Positions 1-6,450 are shown, numbered from the stretch's first letter. The stretch: 8,239 nt of DNA from Zoogloeaceae bacterium (GCA_031274855.1 JAISPO010000065.1:1-8239); one strand, 5' to 3'. A program made the numbers and translations. The notes: generated from the letters alone by a model not told the origin.

Positions 1-1
1 C

Positions 2-85
2 TGGCAGTATCAAGTCAAGACGGCTGACCTCGGTTTGCGTGCCAAGACTTACCTTGAACAGAACGGCGCGCAGAAGGTCAAGTAA
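2..85 (+). CDS. nosZ: C-terminal end of nitrous oxide reductase NosZ (partial)
   Basis: An open frame enters from the left edge and ends at TAA (83-85), giving 27 residues that begin WQYQVKTADL and end in a lysine-rich tail, GAQKVK. Too little is present to see any copper ligand, so the protein cannot be identified from its own sequence. The call rests on position: a nosC1-nosC2-nosB-nosDGHFLY series follows on the same strand, and in clade II nos clusters nosZ is the gene normally upstream of this set. NosZ is the periplasmic copper enzyme that reduces N2O to N2. If this is NosZ, the tail shows no CxxCH motif near its end, so there is no heme at the extreme C-terminus. A cytochrome domain further upstream, as in the epsilonproteobacterial enzymes, cannot be excluded. 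Another small upstream gene remains possible. Confidence 0.58.
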   Translation, partial: WQYQVKTADLGLRAKTYLEQNGAQKVK

Positions 86-88
86 TAC

Positions 89-122
89 GTATCACCTCAA
101 GTAGCATGTATCACCTGTAGCA
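89..122 (+). repeat. Imperfect tandem direct repeat after nosZ
   Basis: The spacer downstream of the nosZ stop contains GTATCACCTCAAGTAGCA (89-106) followed by GTATCACCTGTAGCA (108-122). The second copy equals the first with an internal CAA missing, and one T separates them. This looks like a small local duplication. It is too short and too degenerate to be a recognised operator, and no function is assigned. Confidence 0.6.
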
Positions 123-123
123 C

Positions 124-150
124 GGCGGGCGGCCGCAAGGCCGCCCCGCC
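124..150 (+). promoter_or_regulatory. Strong GC-rich hairpin with GCAA tetraloop between nosZ and nosC1
   Basis: GGCGGGCGGCC (124-134) pairs with GGCCGCCCCGCC (139-150) through eleven G-C pairs with a single bulged C at 147, closed by a GCAA loop (135-138) of the stable GNRA class. It is followed by a run of C rather than T, so it does not look like a classical intrinsic terminator. A 3' stabiliser of the nosZ message, a processing boundary or a partial attenuator would fit better. It ends 23 bases before the nosC1 start codon and 12 bases before its ribosome binding site. The structure is seen; its role is inferred. Confidence 0.6.
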
Positions 151-162
151 CCCCCAAGTTTC

Positions 163-168
163 AAGGAG
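163..168 (+). promoter_or_regulatory. Ribosome binding site of nosC1
   Basis: AAGGAG lies five bases upstream of the ATG at 174, close to the ideal Shine-Dalgarno sequence. It is among the strongest sites in the window and sits just 3' of the GC hairpin. That fits nosC1 being translated strongly even if transcript levels fall after nosZ. Confidence 0.75.
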
Positions 169-173
169 AGAAA

Positions 174-485
174 ATGAAATCCCTATTGCTGATCCTCGCA
201 ACATTGGCCGTCGCCAGCTCACCGGCTCTCGCCGCGGACGGCGCCACGCTTTATCAGACGAAAACCTGCTGGTCATGCCACGGCAAGGACGGCAAGAAGA
301 CTATCCTGCCCGATTATCCGAAGATCGCCGGTCAAAACGTCAAGTACGCAGAGAAGCAGATGCTCGATATCAAGAGCGGCGCGCGCGCCAACGGCAACAG
401 CGCTGCCATGAAAGGCGTCATGGAACTTGTCAACGAAGATGAAATCACAATTCTCGCTGACTACGTTTCCAAAATGGCCCCCTGA
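174..485 (+). CDS. nosC1: Periplasmic monoheme c-type cytochrome NosC1
   Basis: A small class I cytochrome c of 103 residues, likely an electron carrier to NosZ in the periplasm. It begins with a Sec signal peptide (basic MK, hydrophobic core, cleavage expected after Ala20 in SPALA-AD). The single heme site is CWSCH (Cys32, Cys35, His36). Met79 is the probable distal ligand, because it lies eight residues before the NEDEI segment, the spacing expected in cytochromes of the c4/c553 kind. A P-x-I-A-G-Q motif (49-54) followed by K-Q-M-x-D-I (61-66) is shared with both heme domains of the diheme cytochrome encoded next. A strong AAGGAG site fixes the start. The gene lies 88 bases after the presumed nosZ end. 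Clade II nos clusters usually carry one or two such cytochromes; their electron-transfer role is proposed rather than proven in most species. Confidence 0.9.
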   Translation: MKSLLLILATLAVASSPALAADGATLYQTKTCWSCHGKDGKKTILPDYPKIAGQNVKYAEKQMLDIKSGARANGNSAAMKGVMELVNEDEITILADYVSKMAP

Positions 486-590
486 ACTACGTTCCAGATA
501 CACTGATCCATCACATTTGTTGTCTGATTTACTGTTTAATCACGCATTCTCAGGAATGCAACCCCGTTACCCCAAGAGGACAGAACTCAT
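486..590 (+). other. Longest intergenic gap, nosC1 to nosC2
   Basis: This 105-base spacer is visibly richer in A+T than its surroundings, mainly at 511-542. It holds a perfect six-base inverted repeat, GCATTC-TCAG-GAATGC (544-559), and a TTTAAT (535-540) that resembles a -10 box but lacks a well-spaced -35 partner. TGATCCATCA (504-513) is palindromic, but its two-base centre does not match an FNR/Dnr/Nnr site (TTGAT-N4-ATCAA). An internal promoter or processing site is possible but not demonstrated. AGAGGA (575-580) is the likely ribosome binding site for nosC2, ten bases before its ATG. Confidence 0.4.
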
Positions 591-1316
591 ATGAAAACGC
601 TCGCAATTCTGACCGCCGCCCTGCTCGGCAGTTCGTTGGCGCTGGCCCAGGCAACTGCTCCGCAGAAGGCTGGCATTGAAGCAAAAGGCTATCAATGGAA
701 CGCCCAGGAAGGCGAAAAAATCGAGGCCCTGCAAAAGAAAGGCGATATCGAGAACGGTCTGGAAGCCTATGAAATCTGCGGCGCCTGCCATTTGCCGTCC
801 GGCGCTGGCCGCCCCGACGGCACTTTCCCGCAACTCGCCGGTCAGCACAGCACAGTGCTGATCAAGCAGATGGCCGACATCCGCGAAGGTCTGCGCGATA
901 ACCCGACCATGTATCCGTTCGCCAAAACGCTGACCGACCCGCAAGAACTGGCCGATGTCTCGGCCTACATCCAGAGTCTGTGCATTCCGGTCAATCATGG
1001 CAAATATGAAGGCGCGGATGCCGCCCTGCAAATCGCGGCAGGCAAGGATCTGTATGTGAAGGAATGCAAGGAGTGCCACGGCGCCAATGGCGAGGGCGAC
1101 AAGGACAAGTTCTATCCGGTCATCGCCGGTCAGCACTACAAGTACCTGCTGCGCCAGATGACGGAAATCCGGGACGGAAAGCGCCGCAACGCCAATCCTG
1201 ACATGGTCAAGATCATCAAGCGGTACAACGACAGCCAGCTGGTGGCCATTTCCGCCTTCCAGTCCAGTCTGTCGATGCCGGGCGCCATGTGCAAAGACAG
1301 CCCCAAGAAGAAATGA
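591..1316 (+). CDS. nosC2: Periplasmic diheme c-type cytochrome NosC2
   Basis: A diheme cytochrome of 241 residues with two class I domains, probably passing electrons from the membrane module towards NosC1 or NosZ. A Sec signal peptide covers residues 1-19 (cleavage likely after SLALA). A charged linker (about 36-56) leads to heme site one, CGACH (Cys63, Cys66, His67), and heme site two is CKECH (Cys159, Cys162, His163). Met107 and Met205 are the probable sixth ligands; each lies eight residues before a T/N-D segment, the same spacing as in NosC1. Each domain repeats P-x-[IL]-A-G-Q-H (80-86 and 176-182) followed by [KR]-Q-M-x-[DE]-I-R (92-98 and 188-194). Two further cysteines, Cys131 and Cys234, lie just after the two domains and could form a disulfide. 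The message ends in tandem stops TGA TAG (1314-1319). The fold resembles cytochrome c4, but the assignment as NosC2 comes from the nos context. Confidence 0.88.
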   Translation: MKTLAILTAALLGSSLALAQATAPQKAGIEAKGYQWNAQEGEKIEALQKKGDIENGLEAYEICGACHLPSGAGRPDGTFPQLAGQHSTVLIKQMADIREGLRDNPTMYPFAKTLTDPQELADVSAYIQSLCIPVNHGKYEGADAALQIAAGKDLYVKECKECHGANGEGDKDKFYPVIAGQHYKYLLRQMTEIRDGKRRNANPDMVKIIKRYNDSQLVAISAFQSSLSMPGAMCKDSPKKK

Positions 1317-1358
1317 TAGTGCGGCAGCGCGCCCCCATCCCGACTCAGAGAATGCCCC

Positions 1359-2342
1359 ATGCTGAACAGCAAGAATCCGAATGTCCTGATCAGCGGCCTG
1401 ACGCTGGTTGCTTTGGTGTTAATGGTCGCGGCCTACTTCGCGCCGATCTGGTGGGTCTCGCTGACCGCGCCGAACTATCCCAAGGACGCCTTTCCTGACG
1501 GTATCCGCATCCACTTCCACTTCAACAATGTCTATAACGGCTGCAAGGCAGCCGCCAAGACCAGCCGTCTGGCCGAAGAAATCATCCAGAAGGATCTGGG
1601 CGCCGAGGATGAGCGTTACAACCCGATCACCGACGCCAAGAAGGACATGAACAAGAATGCGGTCGGTCTTGATTGTGTCCATGAGATGAACACCATCAAC
1701 CACTACGTCGGCATGTTCCCCATCGCCAGCGGAGCGCCGGTTGAGAAACCGCTTGCCAAGTTCTTCTTCGGCTTCTTCGCCGTGATGCTGGTCGCGTTTG
1801 CGGTAACGCACCGGAAGTTGCGGCTGGCCATACTCGGCATCGGTTTCACTGCCGTCGCCGCCTGGGTCATCGTCGATCAGTATGTACTCGGCCATCTCGC
1901 CAGCCATGTCGCCGGATATATCAAGGAAGTCGGCACCTTCTTCCGTGAGCCTGAGAGAAATCAAGCATGGGGCAACAATGTGGCGGCCATCAGCAACTTC
2001 GTCATCGCCGGACTGATCGGCGCCATGATGATCGTCTTCCTCGGCGTCTGGAAGGTTCGGCGCTTTGAACTCCTGCTGGCGGCGGTACCGGCCTTGCTGC
2101 CGGTATTCTTTGTGATCGAATACTCGGCCTGGCTCTGGTTCTTCGGCCACAACCTGCACGACTGGGGCGCTTTCACGGTCAAGCCCTTCATGCCGACGGT
2201 ATTCGGCGAGGGCAAGGTCGCCCAGTTTTCGACCTACTCCTACCCCTACTGGGGCTACGCATTGCTCCTGATGGTTTTTGCCTGTCTGGCGGTGGCGTTT
2301 TTGCTGCGCCGTCGGCAATTACGTGAAGGGGCGGCAGACTGA
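1359..2342 (+). CDS. nosB: NosB, polytopic membrane protein of clade II nos clusters
   Basis: A 327-residue inner-membrane protein matching NosB in position and layout. NosB is a hallmark of clade II nos clusters and its biochemical function is unknown. Six hydrophobic helices are visible at about 10-32, 134-150, 155-176, 208-229, 237-262 and 297-315. Basic stretches HRKLR (151-155), WKVRR (231-235) and RRRQLR (317-322) put both termini and two loops in the cytoplasm. That leaves a roughly 100-residue periplasmic loop (33-133) with His52, His54, Cys62, Cys106, His109 and His115, and two smaller periplasmic loops with His179/His183 and His264/His267. These could bind a metal or heme, which is inference. 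The start has only a weak AGAG site (1347-1350); the ATG is supported by the short polar N-terminus before helix one. The gene follows nosC2 by 42 bases and precedes nosD by 17. Confidence 0.85.
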   Translation: MLNSKNPNVLISGLTLVALVLMVAAYFAPIWWVSLTAPNYPKDAFPDGIRIHFHFNNVYNGCKAAAKTSRLAEEIIQKDLGAEDERYNPITDAKKDMNKNAVGLDCVHEMNTINHYVGMFPIASGAPVEKPLAKFFFGFFAVMLVAFAVTHRKLRLAILGIGFTAVAAWVIVDQYVLGHLASHVAGYIKEVGTFFREPERNQAWGNNVAAISNFVIAGLIGAMMIVFLGVWKVRRFELLLAAVPALLPVFFVIEYSAWLWFFGHNLHDWGAFTVKPFMPTVFGEGKVAQFSTYSYPYWGYALLLMVFACLAVAFLLRRRQLREGAAD

Positions 2343-2359
2343 AGCGGCGGAACACCATC

Positions 2360-3742
2360 ATGTGGCCGCGCTCACTCCTGCTGCTGCCGCTTGTCTTGAC
2401 ACTGATGGTGGCCGGTGGCCGCATCGGTTTCGGGCAAGTCATCGGTGACCCAGAAACCAAACCGGCCGGAGCGGGCGTTTCGGCCGACTTGAGCAATGCG
2501 CCGCGCGTCGACGTCGACAGGCCGAAGCCGGTTTTCATGCTCTTCGAACGCGATCCGCGCGTGCATGGGCTGAGACCGTTTCAGGAACTGGTCGACGCCG
2601 CCCCTGCCGGATCGGTGCTGAAGCCGCCGCCGGGCCAGTATGCCGGGCCGGTGCTTGTCAACAAGCCGCTGATTATTGACGGCGACGGCAAGGTGACCAT
2701 TGATGCCGGTGACCGCGGCACGGTGTTTACGCTGGAGGCCAGCGACGCGACATTGCGCGGCCTGCATCTGACCGGCTCCGGCAACTCCCACGACACCGAC
2801 GACTCCTGCCTCGATGTGCGCGGCAGCCGCAACCTCATCGAAAAGCTCACAATCGACAACTGCCTGTTCGGCATCGACCTCAAGCAGTCCAACGACAATA
2901 TCGTGCGCAACAACACCGTGCGCTCGAAGTCGGCCGATCTCGGCGTGCGCGGCGACGGTTTCCGTCTCTGGTACAGCCGTCGTAATCTGTTCGAGGGCAA
3001 CGAGGTGACCGACTCGCGCGACATGGTCGCCTGGTACTCGCACGACAACATATTCCGAAACAATGTCGGACGCCGCAGCCGTTATTCGATCCACTTCATG
3101 TTCGCCCACGACAATATCGTCGAAGGCAACCGTTTCTACGACAACGCCGTCGGCGTGTACTTCATGTACACCGAGGGCGGCATTGTGCGCAACAATGTCA
3201 TTTCGCATGCCACCGGCGCGGCCGGTATGGCGATCGGTTTCAAAGAAGCATCCGGCACCCTCATCGAAAACAACGAAATCATCTATTGCGCTGTCGGCAT
3301 CGGCTCCGACCTGTCGCCCTTCCAGCCCAACACCAAAATCATCATCCGCAACAATCGCATCGCCTACAACGGCATCGGCATCCTGTTCAACAGCGAACTG
3401 GGCGGCAATGAAATGCTGGGCAATGACTTCGAGGGCAATCTCACCCATGTCGCCTACGGCGCGGGCCGGGCGGCGGTCGAACGCAACTACTGGAACGGCA
3501 ATTACTGGGACGACTATCAGGGCTTCGACCGCAATGGCGACGGTATCGGCGATACGCCTTACGAGCTGCTCGCCTTTGCCGACAGCATCTGGATGGAAAT
3601 GCCGCCTGCGCGTTTCTTCAAATCGGCTCCGGCAATGGAGTTGCTCGATTTCCTTGAGCGGCTGGCTCCGTTCTCGACGCCGGATATCCTCATCAAAGAT
3701 GATGCGCCGCGCTTCCGTCCGGCGTTGCGGAGGCAGCCATGA
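2360..3742 (+). CDS. nosD: NosD, periplasmic beta-helix protein for NosZ copper-site assembly
   Basis: NosD is the periplasmic part of the NosDFY complex that is required to mature the copper-sulfur site of NosZ. The 460-residue product has a Sec-type signal peptide (residues 1-25, hydrophobic LLLLPLVLTLMVAGG core). A right-handed parallel beta-helix of the CASH/NosD kind follows, visible as a ladder of NN or GN rungs at about 184, 213, 234, 256, 278, 304, 331 and 355, spaced 21-29 residues apart. The family-typical C-terminal motif NYWDDYQGFDRNGDGIGDTP (381-400) is intact and has a calcium-loop-like DRNGDGIGD. A C-terminal tail of about 55 residues probably contacts NosY. Cys150, Cys168 and Cys310 are present. 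GGCGGA (2346-2351) serves as a ribosome site. The stop overlaps the nosG start (ATGA), indicating translational coupling. Confidence 0.95.
   Translation: MWPRSLLLLPLVLTLMVAGGRIGFGQVIGDPETKPAGAGVSADLSNAPRVDVDRPKPVFMLFERDPRVHGLRPFQELVDAAPAGSVLKPPPGQYAGPVLVNKPLIIDGDGKVTIDAGDRGTVFTLEASDATLRGLHLTGSGNSHDTDDSCLDVRGSRNLIEKLTIDNCLFGIDLKQSNDNIVRNNTVRSKSADLGVRGDGFRLWYSRRNLFEGNEVTDSRDMVAWYSHDNIFRNNVGRRSRYSIHFMFAHDNIVEGNRFYDNAVGVYFMYTEGGIVRNNVISHATGAAGMAIGFKEASGTLIENNEIIYCAVGIGSDLSPFQPNTKIIIRNNRIAYNGIGILFNSELGGNEMLGNDFEGNLTHVAYGAGRAAVERNYWNGNYWDDYQGFDRNGDGIGDTPYELLAFADSIWMEMPPARFFKSAPAMELLDFLERLAPFSTPDILIKDDAPRFRPALRRQP
3729..3733 (+). promoter_or_regulatory. Ribosome binding site of nosG inside nosD
   Basis: GGAGG lies within the last codons of nosD, five bases before the ATG at 3739. 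It is a near-ideal Shine-Dalgarno sequence and settles the overlapping start of nosG. Confidence 0.75.
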
Positions 3743-4572
3743 CCGGCGACGCCACTCCCCCTGTCTCGGCAGAACGGCGGCAGCAGGATAGGCGGCGCGT
3801 TCTGCGCACCCTCCTGTTGTCGGGCAGCGTACTGGGCGTTGCCCTGTCCGGTTATCTACCGCTCGTCTATTCCAAAAAGAAGCGCCTGCGGCCCCCTGGC
3901 GCGCTGGACGAAAAAGATTTTCTGGCCTCCTGCATCAAGTGCGGGCAATGCGTGCAAGTCTGTCCGGTGCAGGCCATCAAGCTGGCCGACATGGTCGATG
4001 GCTTCGGCGTCGGCACGCCCTACATCGACGCCCGCGAGCAGGCATGTGACTTCTCCTGCGACGCGGTTCAGTGCATTCTCGCCTGCCCCACCGGCTCCCT
4101 GACTTACCAGAAGCCCGGCTTCCTGCCGGTGCGGCCGGGGGCGGCGCTTGCGACCAAGCCGACATTGCTGGCCAAGGAACACGATCCCGAACCAACGCTC
4201 AATCTTGCGGAACGCATCGGTCTTGCCCGGCTGACGCGCCCAGAATCCTGTCTGGCGCGGCAGGGCAAGGGGTTCAAGGGTCAGGCGCGCGGCCCGCAGT
4301 TTCAGGGCGAACTGCGTTACATGAGCGTCGACCGCTGGAAGCCGATCAAGGTTGCCGACCATCCCTATGATGTCGCGCTTTGCGACCTCTGCGTTCAGGT
4401 TTGCCCGATCAAGGGCGCGATTTCGATTGAGACCGTCTCCGCCCCCGACGGCAGCCAGTGCCAATCGCCGGTGGTGCACGAATCCTGCGTCGGCTGCGGC
4501 GTCTGCGAAATGATCTGCCCAACCGAGCCGGCCAGTATCGAAATCATCCCCGGCGAAGGGTGGCCCGCATGA
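3739..4572 (+). CDS. nosG: NosG, NapG/MauM-like polyferredoxin with four 4Fe-4S sites
   Basis: A 277-residue ferredoxin-type protein related to NapG, proposed to pair with NosH in moving electrons from quinol towards NosZ. The N-terminus carries a Tat-like motif RRRVLR (18-23) and a hydrophobic segment (24-43) without an obvious cleavage site, so it may stay membrane-anchored on the periplasmic side. Cysteine sets: 65/68/71/75, 103/107/112/116, 215/218/222 and 250/253/256/260. The third set has only three cysteines in CDLCVQVCP. From my memory of E. coli NapG, the same pattern there is preceded by a separate cysteine in a CLNFQG stretch, so Cys171 (SCLARQG) probably supplies the missing ligand. 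The start overlaps the nosD stop and the stop overlaps the nosH start, so nosD, nosG and nosH are translationally coupled. Confidence 0.93.
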   Translation: MTGDATPPVSAERRQQDRRRVLRTLLLSGSVLGVALSGYLPLVYSKKKRLRPPGALDEKDFLASCIKCGQCVQVCPVQAIKLADMVDGFGVGTPYIDAREQACDFSCDAVQCILACPTGSLTYQKPGFLPVRPGAALATKPTLLAKEHDPEPTLNLAERIGLARLTRPESCLARQGKGFKGQARGPQFQGELRYMSVDRWKPIKVADHPYDVALCDLCVQVCPIKGAISIETVSAPDGSQCQSPVVHESCVGCGVCEMICPTEPASIEIIPGEGWPA

Positions 4573-5552
4573 GCCAGGCCCTCAAGCGCCGCTTCCGCGA
4601 GCAAATTCTGATCATGTTCGGCCGCGAGCCGGGCAAGCCGGAACAAATCAGCCCGCAAGCGAAAGAAATCCATGATCTGAAGCGCGTGACCAACAAGGCC
4701 GACTTGCAAGCCGCCAAGGAGGCCCATCGCTTGCATCAGGCGCATTCCCACAAGTGGCGCAATCGCCGCTGGGTGACGCTATTGCTCGCCAACCTGCTGT
4801 TCGTCGTTTCCTACCATTTCGATATTCAGATACTCGAAGGCGCGTTGACCGCATCCCGCTTCATCGGCTTCCACCTCATCGACCTCAACTCTGCGTTGCA
4901 GGTAATGCTCGCCCACAAGCACGTCATCAACAATCTGCTGATCGGCACCGGCACTGTGCTGGTTCTGTGGGTGCTGCTGGGCGGACGGACTTTCTGCTCC
5001 TGGGTCTGCCCCTATCATCTGCTGGCGGAATTCGCCGAAAAAATCCACCTGCGGCTGGTCAAGATGAAACTCGTCACCGACCAGCCCATTGACCGTCGAC
5101 TGCGCAGCCTGTTCTGGCTGCTGTTCGCCGTTCTGGCGCTGGCGACCGGCTACACGGTATATGAAGCCATCTCGCCAACCGGCATCGCTTCCCGCGCATT
5201 GATCTACGGCCCCGGCTTGGCCATGCTCTGGGTGCTGGCGCTGCTGGCGTTTGAAATCGTTTTTTCGCGGCGCGCCTGGTGCCGCTATATCTGCCCGATT
5301 GGCCTGACCTACGGCGTAGTTGGTATCATCTCGCCGGTTCGCGTCAAATACACCCTCAAGGACTGCTTCCATGAGGGAGATTGCCGCAAGGTCTGTCTGG
5401 TGCCGCATGTGCTCGATACTGTCATCAAGGGACGCGCTGTCGACGCTGAAGTCCCGATCGGGCCGGACTGCACTCGTTGCGGACTGTGCGTTGACGCCTG
5501 TCCGACCGGCTCGCTGAAGTTTGATGTCAAGGGCTTGGGAAAACTGCTTTGA
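4569..5552 (+). CDS. nosH: NosH, NapH-like membrane iron-sulfur protein
   Basis: A 327-residue NapH homologue, proposed as the membrane quinol-oxidising partner of NosG. I place the start at the ATG of the ATGA overlap with nosG (GAAGGG at 4555-4560), not at an in-frame ATG at 4458 that would extend 111 bases into nosG. Residues 1-67 form a charged extension containing HRLHQAHSH (53-61). Four main helices follow at about 68-85, 118-138, 180-198 and 214-233. The two NapH-type cytoplasmic motifs CSWVCP (143-148) and CRYICP (238-243) are intact. The C-terminal cytoplasmic domain has Cys266, Cys272 and Cys276 plus a complete ferredoxin motif Cys301/304/307/311-Pro, enough for two 4Fe-4S clusters with one ligand shared or supplied elsewhere. 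The name follows Wolinella usage; NapH-like protein would be equally correct. Confidence 0.9.
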   Translation: MSQALKRRFREQILIMFGREPGKPEQISPQAKEIHDLKRVTNKADLQAAKEAHRLHQAHSHKWRNRRWVTLLLANLLFVVSYHFDIQILEGALTASRFIGFHLIDLNSALQVMLAHKHVINNLLIGTGTVLVLWVLLGGRTFCSWVCPYHLLAEFAEKIHLRLVKMKLVTDQPIDRRLRSLFWLLFAVLALATGYTVYEAISPTGIASRALIYGPGLAMLWVLALLAFEIVFSRRAWCRYICPIGLTYGVVGIISPVRVKYTLKDCFHEGDCRKVCLVPHVLDTVIKGRAVDAEVPIGPDCTRCGLCVDACPTGSLKFDVKGLGKLL

Positions 5553-5592
5553 GTCATAAAATTCAACCTGTCGCTGCCCGAAAGCCCACGCC

Positions 5593-6450
5593 ATGATCCG
5601 CTTCAACAATGTTGCCAAGACCTTCCGCCGTGTCCGTGTGCTCAACGACATCAGTCTGGAAATCAAACTGGGCGAGCGCGTCGCCCTGATCGGTTCCAAC
5701 GGCGCCGGCAAGACAACCCTGATCCGCTGCCTGCTCGGCCAGTATCTTCATGAAGGGCAAGTCACCATCAACGGTCACAACCCGCGTCTGGAACGCACGC
5801 AGGTATTGACCGAAATCGGCTTCGTGCCGCAACTGCCGCCGCCGCTCAAAATGCCGGTCGGACAACTGATCGCTTTCGCCGCCAAGCTGTGCGGCACCGA
5901 TCCGCAGCGCATTGTCGATCTGGCAAACCGGCTCGGCCTCGATACAGCCCCCATTCTGGATCAACCATTCATCCGTCTATCGGGCGGCATGAAACAGAAA
6001 CTGCTGATTGCCATCGCGCTGGGCCGCGACGCCCGCGTTCTGGTGATGGACGAACCCGCCGCCAACCTCGATCCCGAAGCGCGCAAAATTTTCTTCGAGC
6101 TTCTCGCCGAACGCGCCACGCAGGCGACCATGCTGATTTCCAGCCACCGTCTGAATGAGGTGTCGGCGCTGGTCAACCGCGTCATTGAACTGGATATGGG
6201 CCAAGTGGTGCTCGACGATCGCGTTGCCGACGATGTTTCGCTGTCCAGCCTGCTCGACTGCCGCATCCTCGTCAAGCGTCCCGATCCGGCGTTGGCGAAG
6301 GCGCTACAGGCTTGGCAGTTCGCCGATCTGGACAGCGGGCTGGAATGGCAGGGGCAAGTCGCCGGTCCCGACCGGCTGCGCTTTTTGGGCATGACTTCGC
6401 GTTATGTGGCCCTGATCAGCGATCTCAAAATGACGGAAACGCGGCAATGA
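5593..6450 (+). CDS. nosF: NosF, ABC transporter ATPase of the NosDFY complex
   Basis: The cytoplasmic ATPase that drives NosDFY during NosZ copper-site maturation. The 285-residue product has all canonical elements: Walker A GSNGAGKTT (34-42), Q-loop Gln80, signature LSGGMKQK (129-136), Walker B VLVMDEP (149-155) with catalytic Glu154, D-loop at about 157-160 and switch His185. A C-terminal extension of about 75 residues (211-285) follows the nucleotide domain, normal for NosF and other ABC-2 partner ATPases. It lies 40 bases after nosH, the only real gap in the second half of the operon. No good Shine-Dalgarno sequence is visible (only CGAAAG), but the ATG starts exactly at the usual family N-terminus. 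The stop overlaps the nosL start. Confidence 0.95.
   Translation: MIRFNNVAKTFRRVRVLNDISLEIKLGERVALIGSNGAGKTTLIRCLLGQYLHEGQVTINGHNPRLERTQVLTEIGFVPQLPPPLKMPVGQLIAFAAKLCGTDPQRIVDLANRLGLDTAPILDQPFIRLSGGMKQKLLIAIALGRDARVLVMDEPAANLDPEARKIFFELLAERATQATMLISSHRLNEVSALVNRVIELDMGQVVLDDRVADDVSLSSLLDCRILVKRPDPALAKALQAWQFADLDSGLEWQGQVAGPDRLRFLGMTSRYVALISDLKMTETRQ

Noticed and set aside
124..160. Intrinsic transcription terminator after nosZ
   Set aside because: The stem is strong, but it is followed by C residues and then CAAGTTTC, not a T run; kept as a hairpin of unknown role.
504..513. TGATCCATCA as an FNR/Dnr-type operator
   Set aside because: The half-sites are separated by two bases instead of the four of TTGAT-N4-ATCAA, and the outer T/A positions are missing.
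1419..2318. Long open frame on the minus strand opposite nosB (299 codons)
   Set aside because: It is an antisense shadow of nosB caused by high GC and codon bias; the translation is charged and low-complexity with no recognisable domain.
2372..3448. Long open frame on the minus strand opposite nosD (358 codons)
   Set aside because: It mirrors the beta-helix repeats of nosD in the complementary frame, giving a Val/Asp/Ala-rich product without known features; nosD is clearly the real gene.
4458..4568. Upstream in-frame ATG extending nosH by 37 residues
   Set aside because: The added part is an Arg-rich out-of-frame reading of the nosG ferredoxin region; the ATGA overlap with an upstream GAAGGG is a better start.
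5549..5566. TTGA-N10-TCAA around the nosH stop as an anaerobic regulator site before nosF
   Set aside because: The spacing is ten bases rather than the six between TTGA and TCAA in an FNR box; likely chance.
4779..5711. Long open frame on the minus strand opposite nosH and the start of nosF (310 codons)
   Set aside because: It spans two genuine plus-strand genes with intact motifs and encodes a Gln/Asp-rich sequence without domains.
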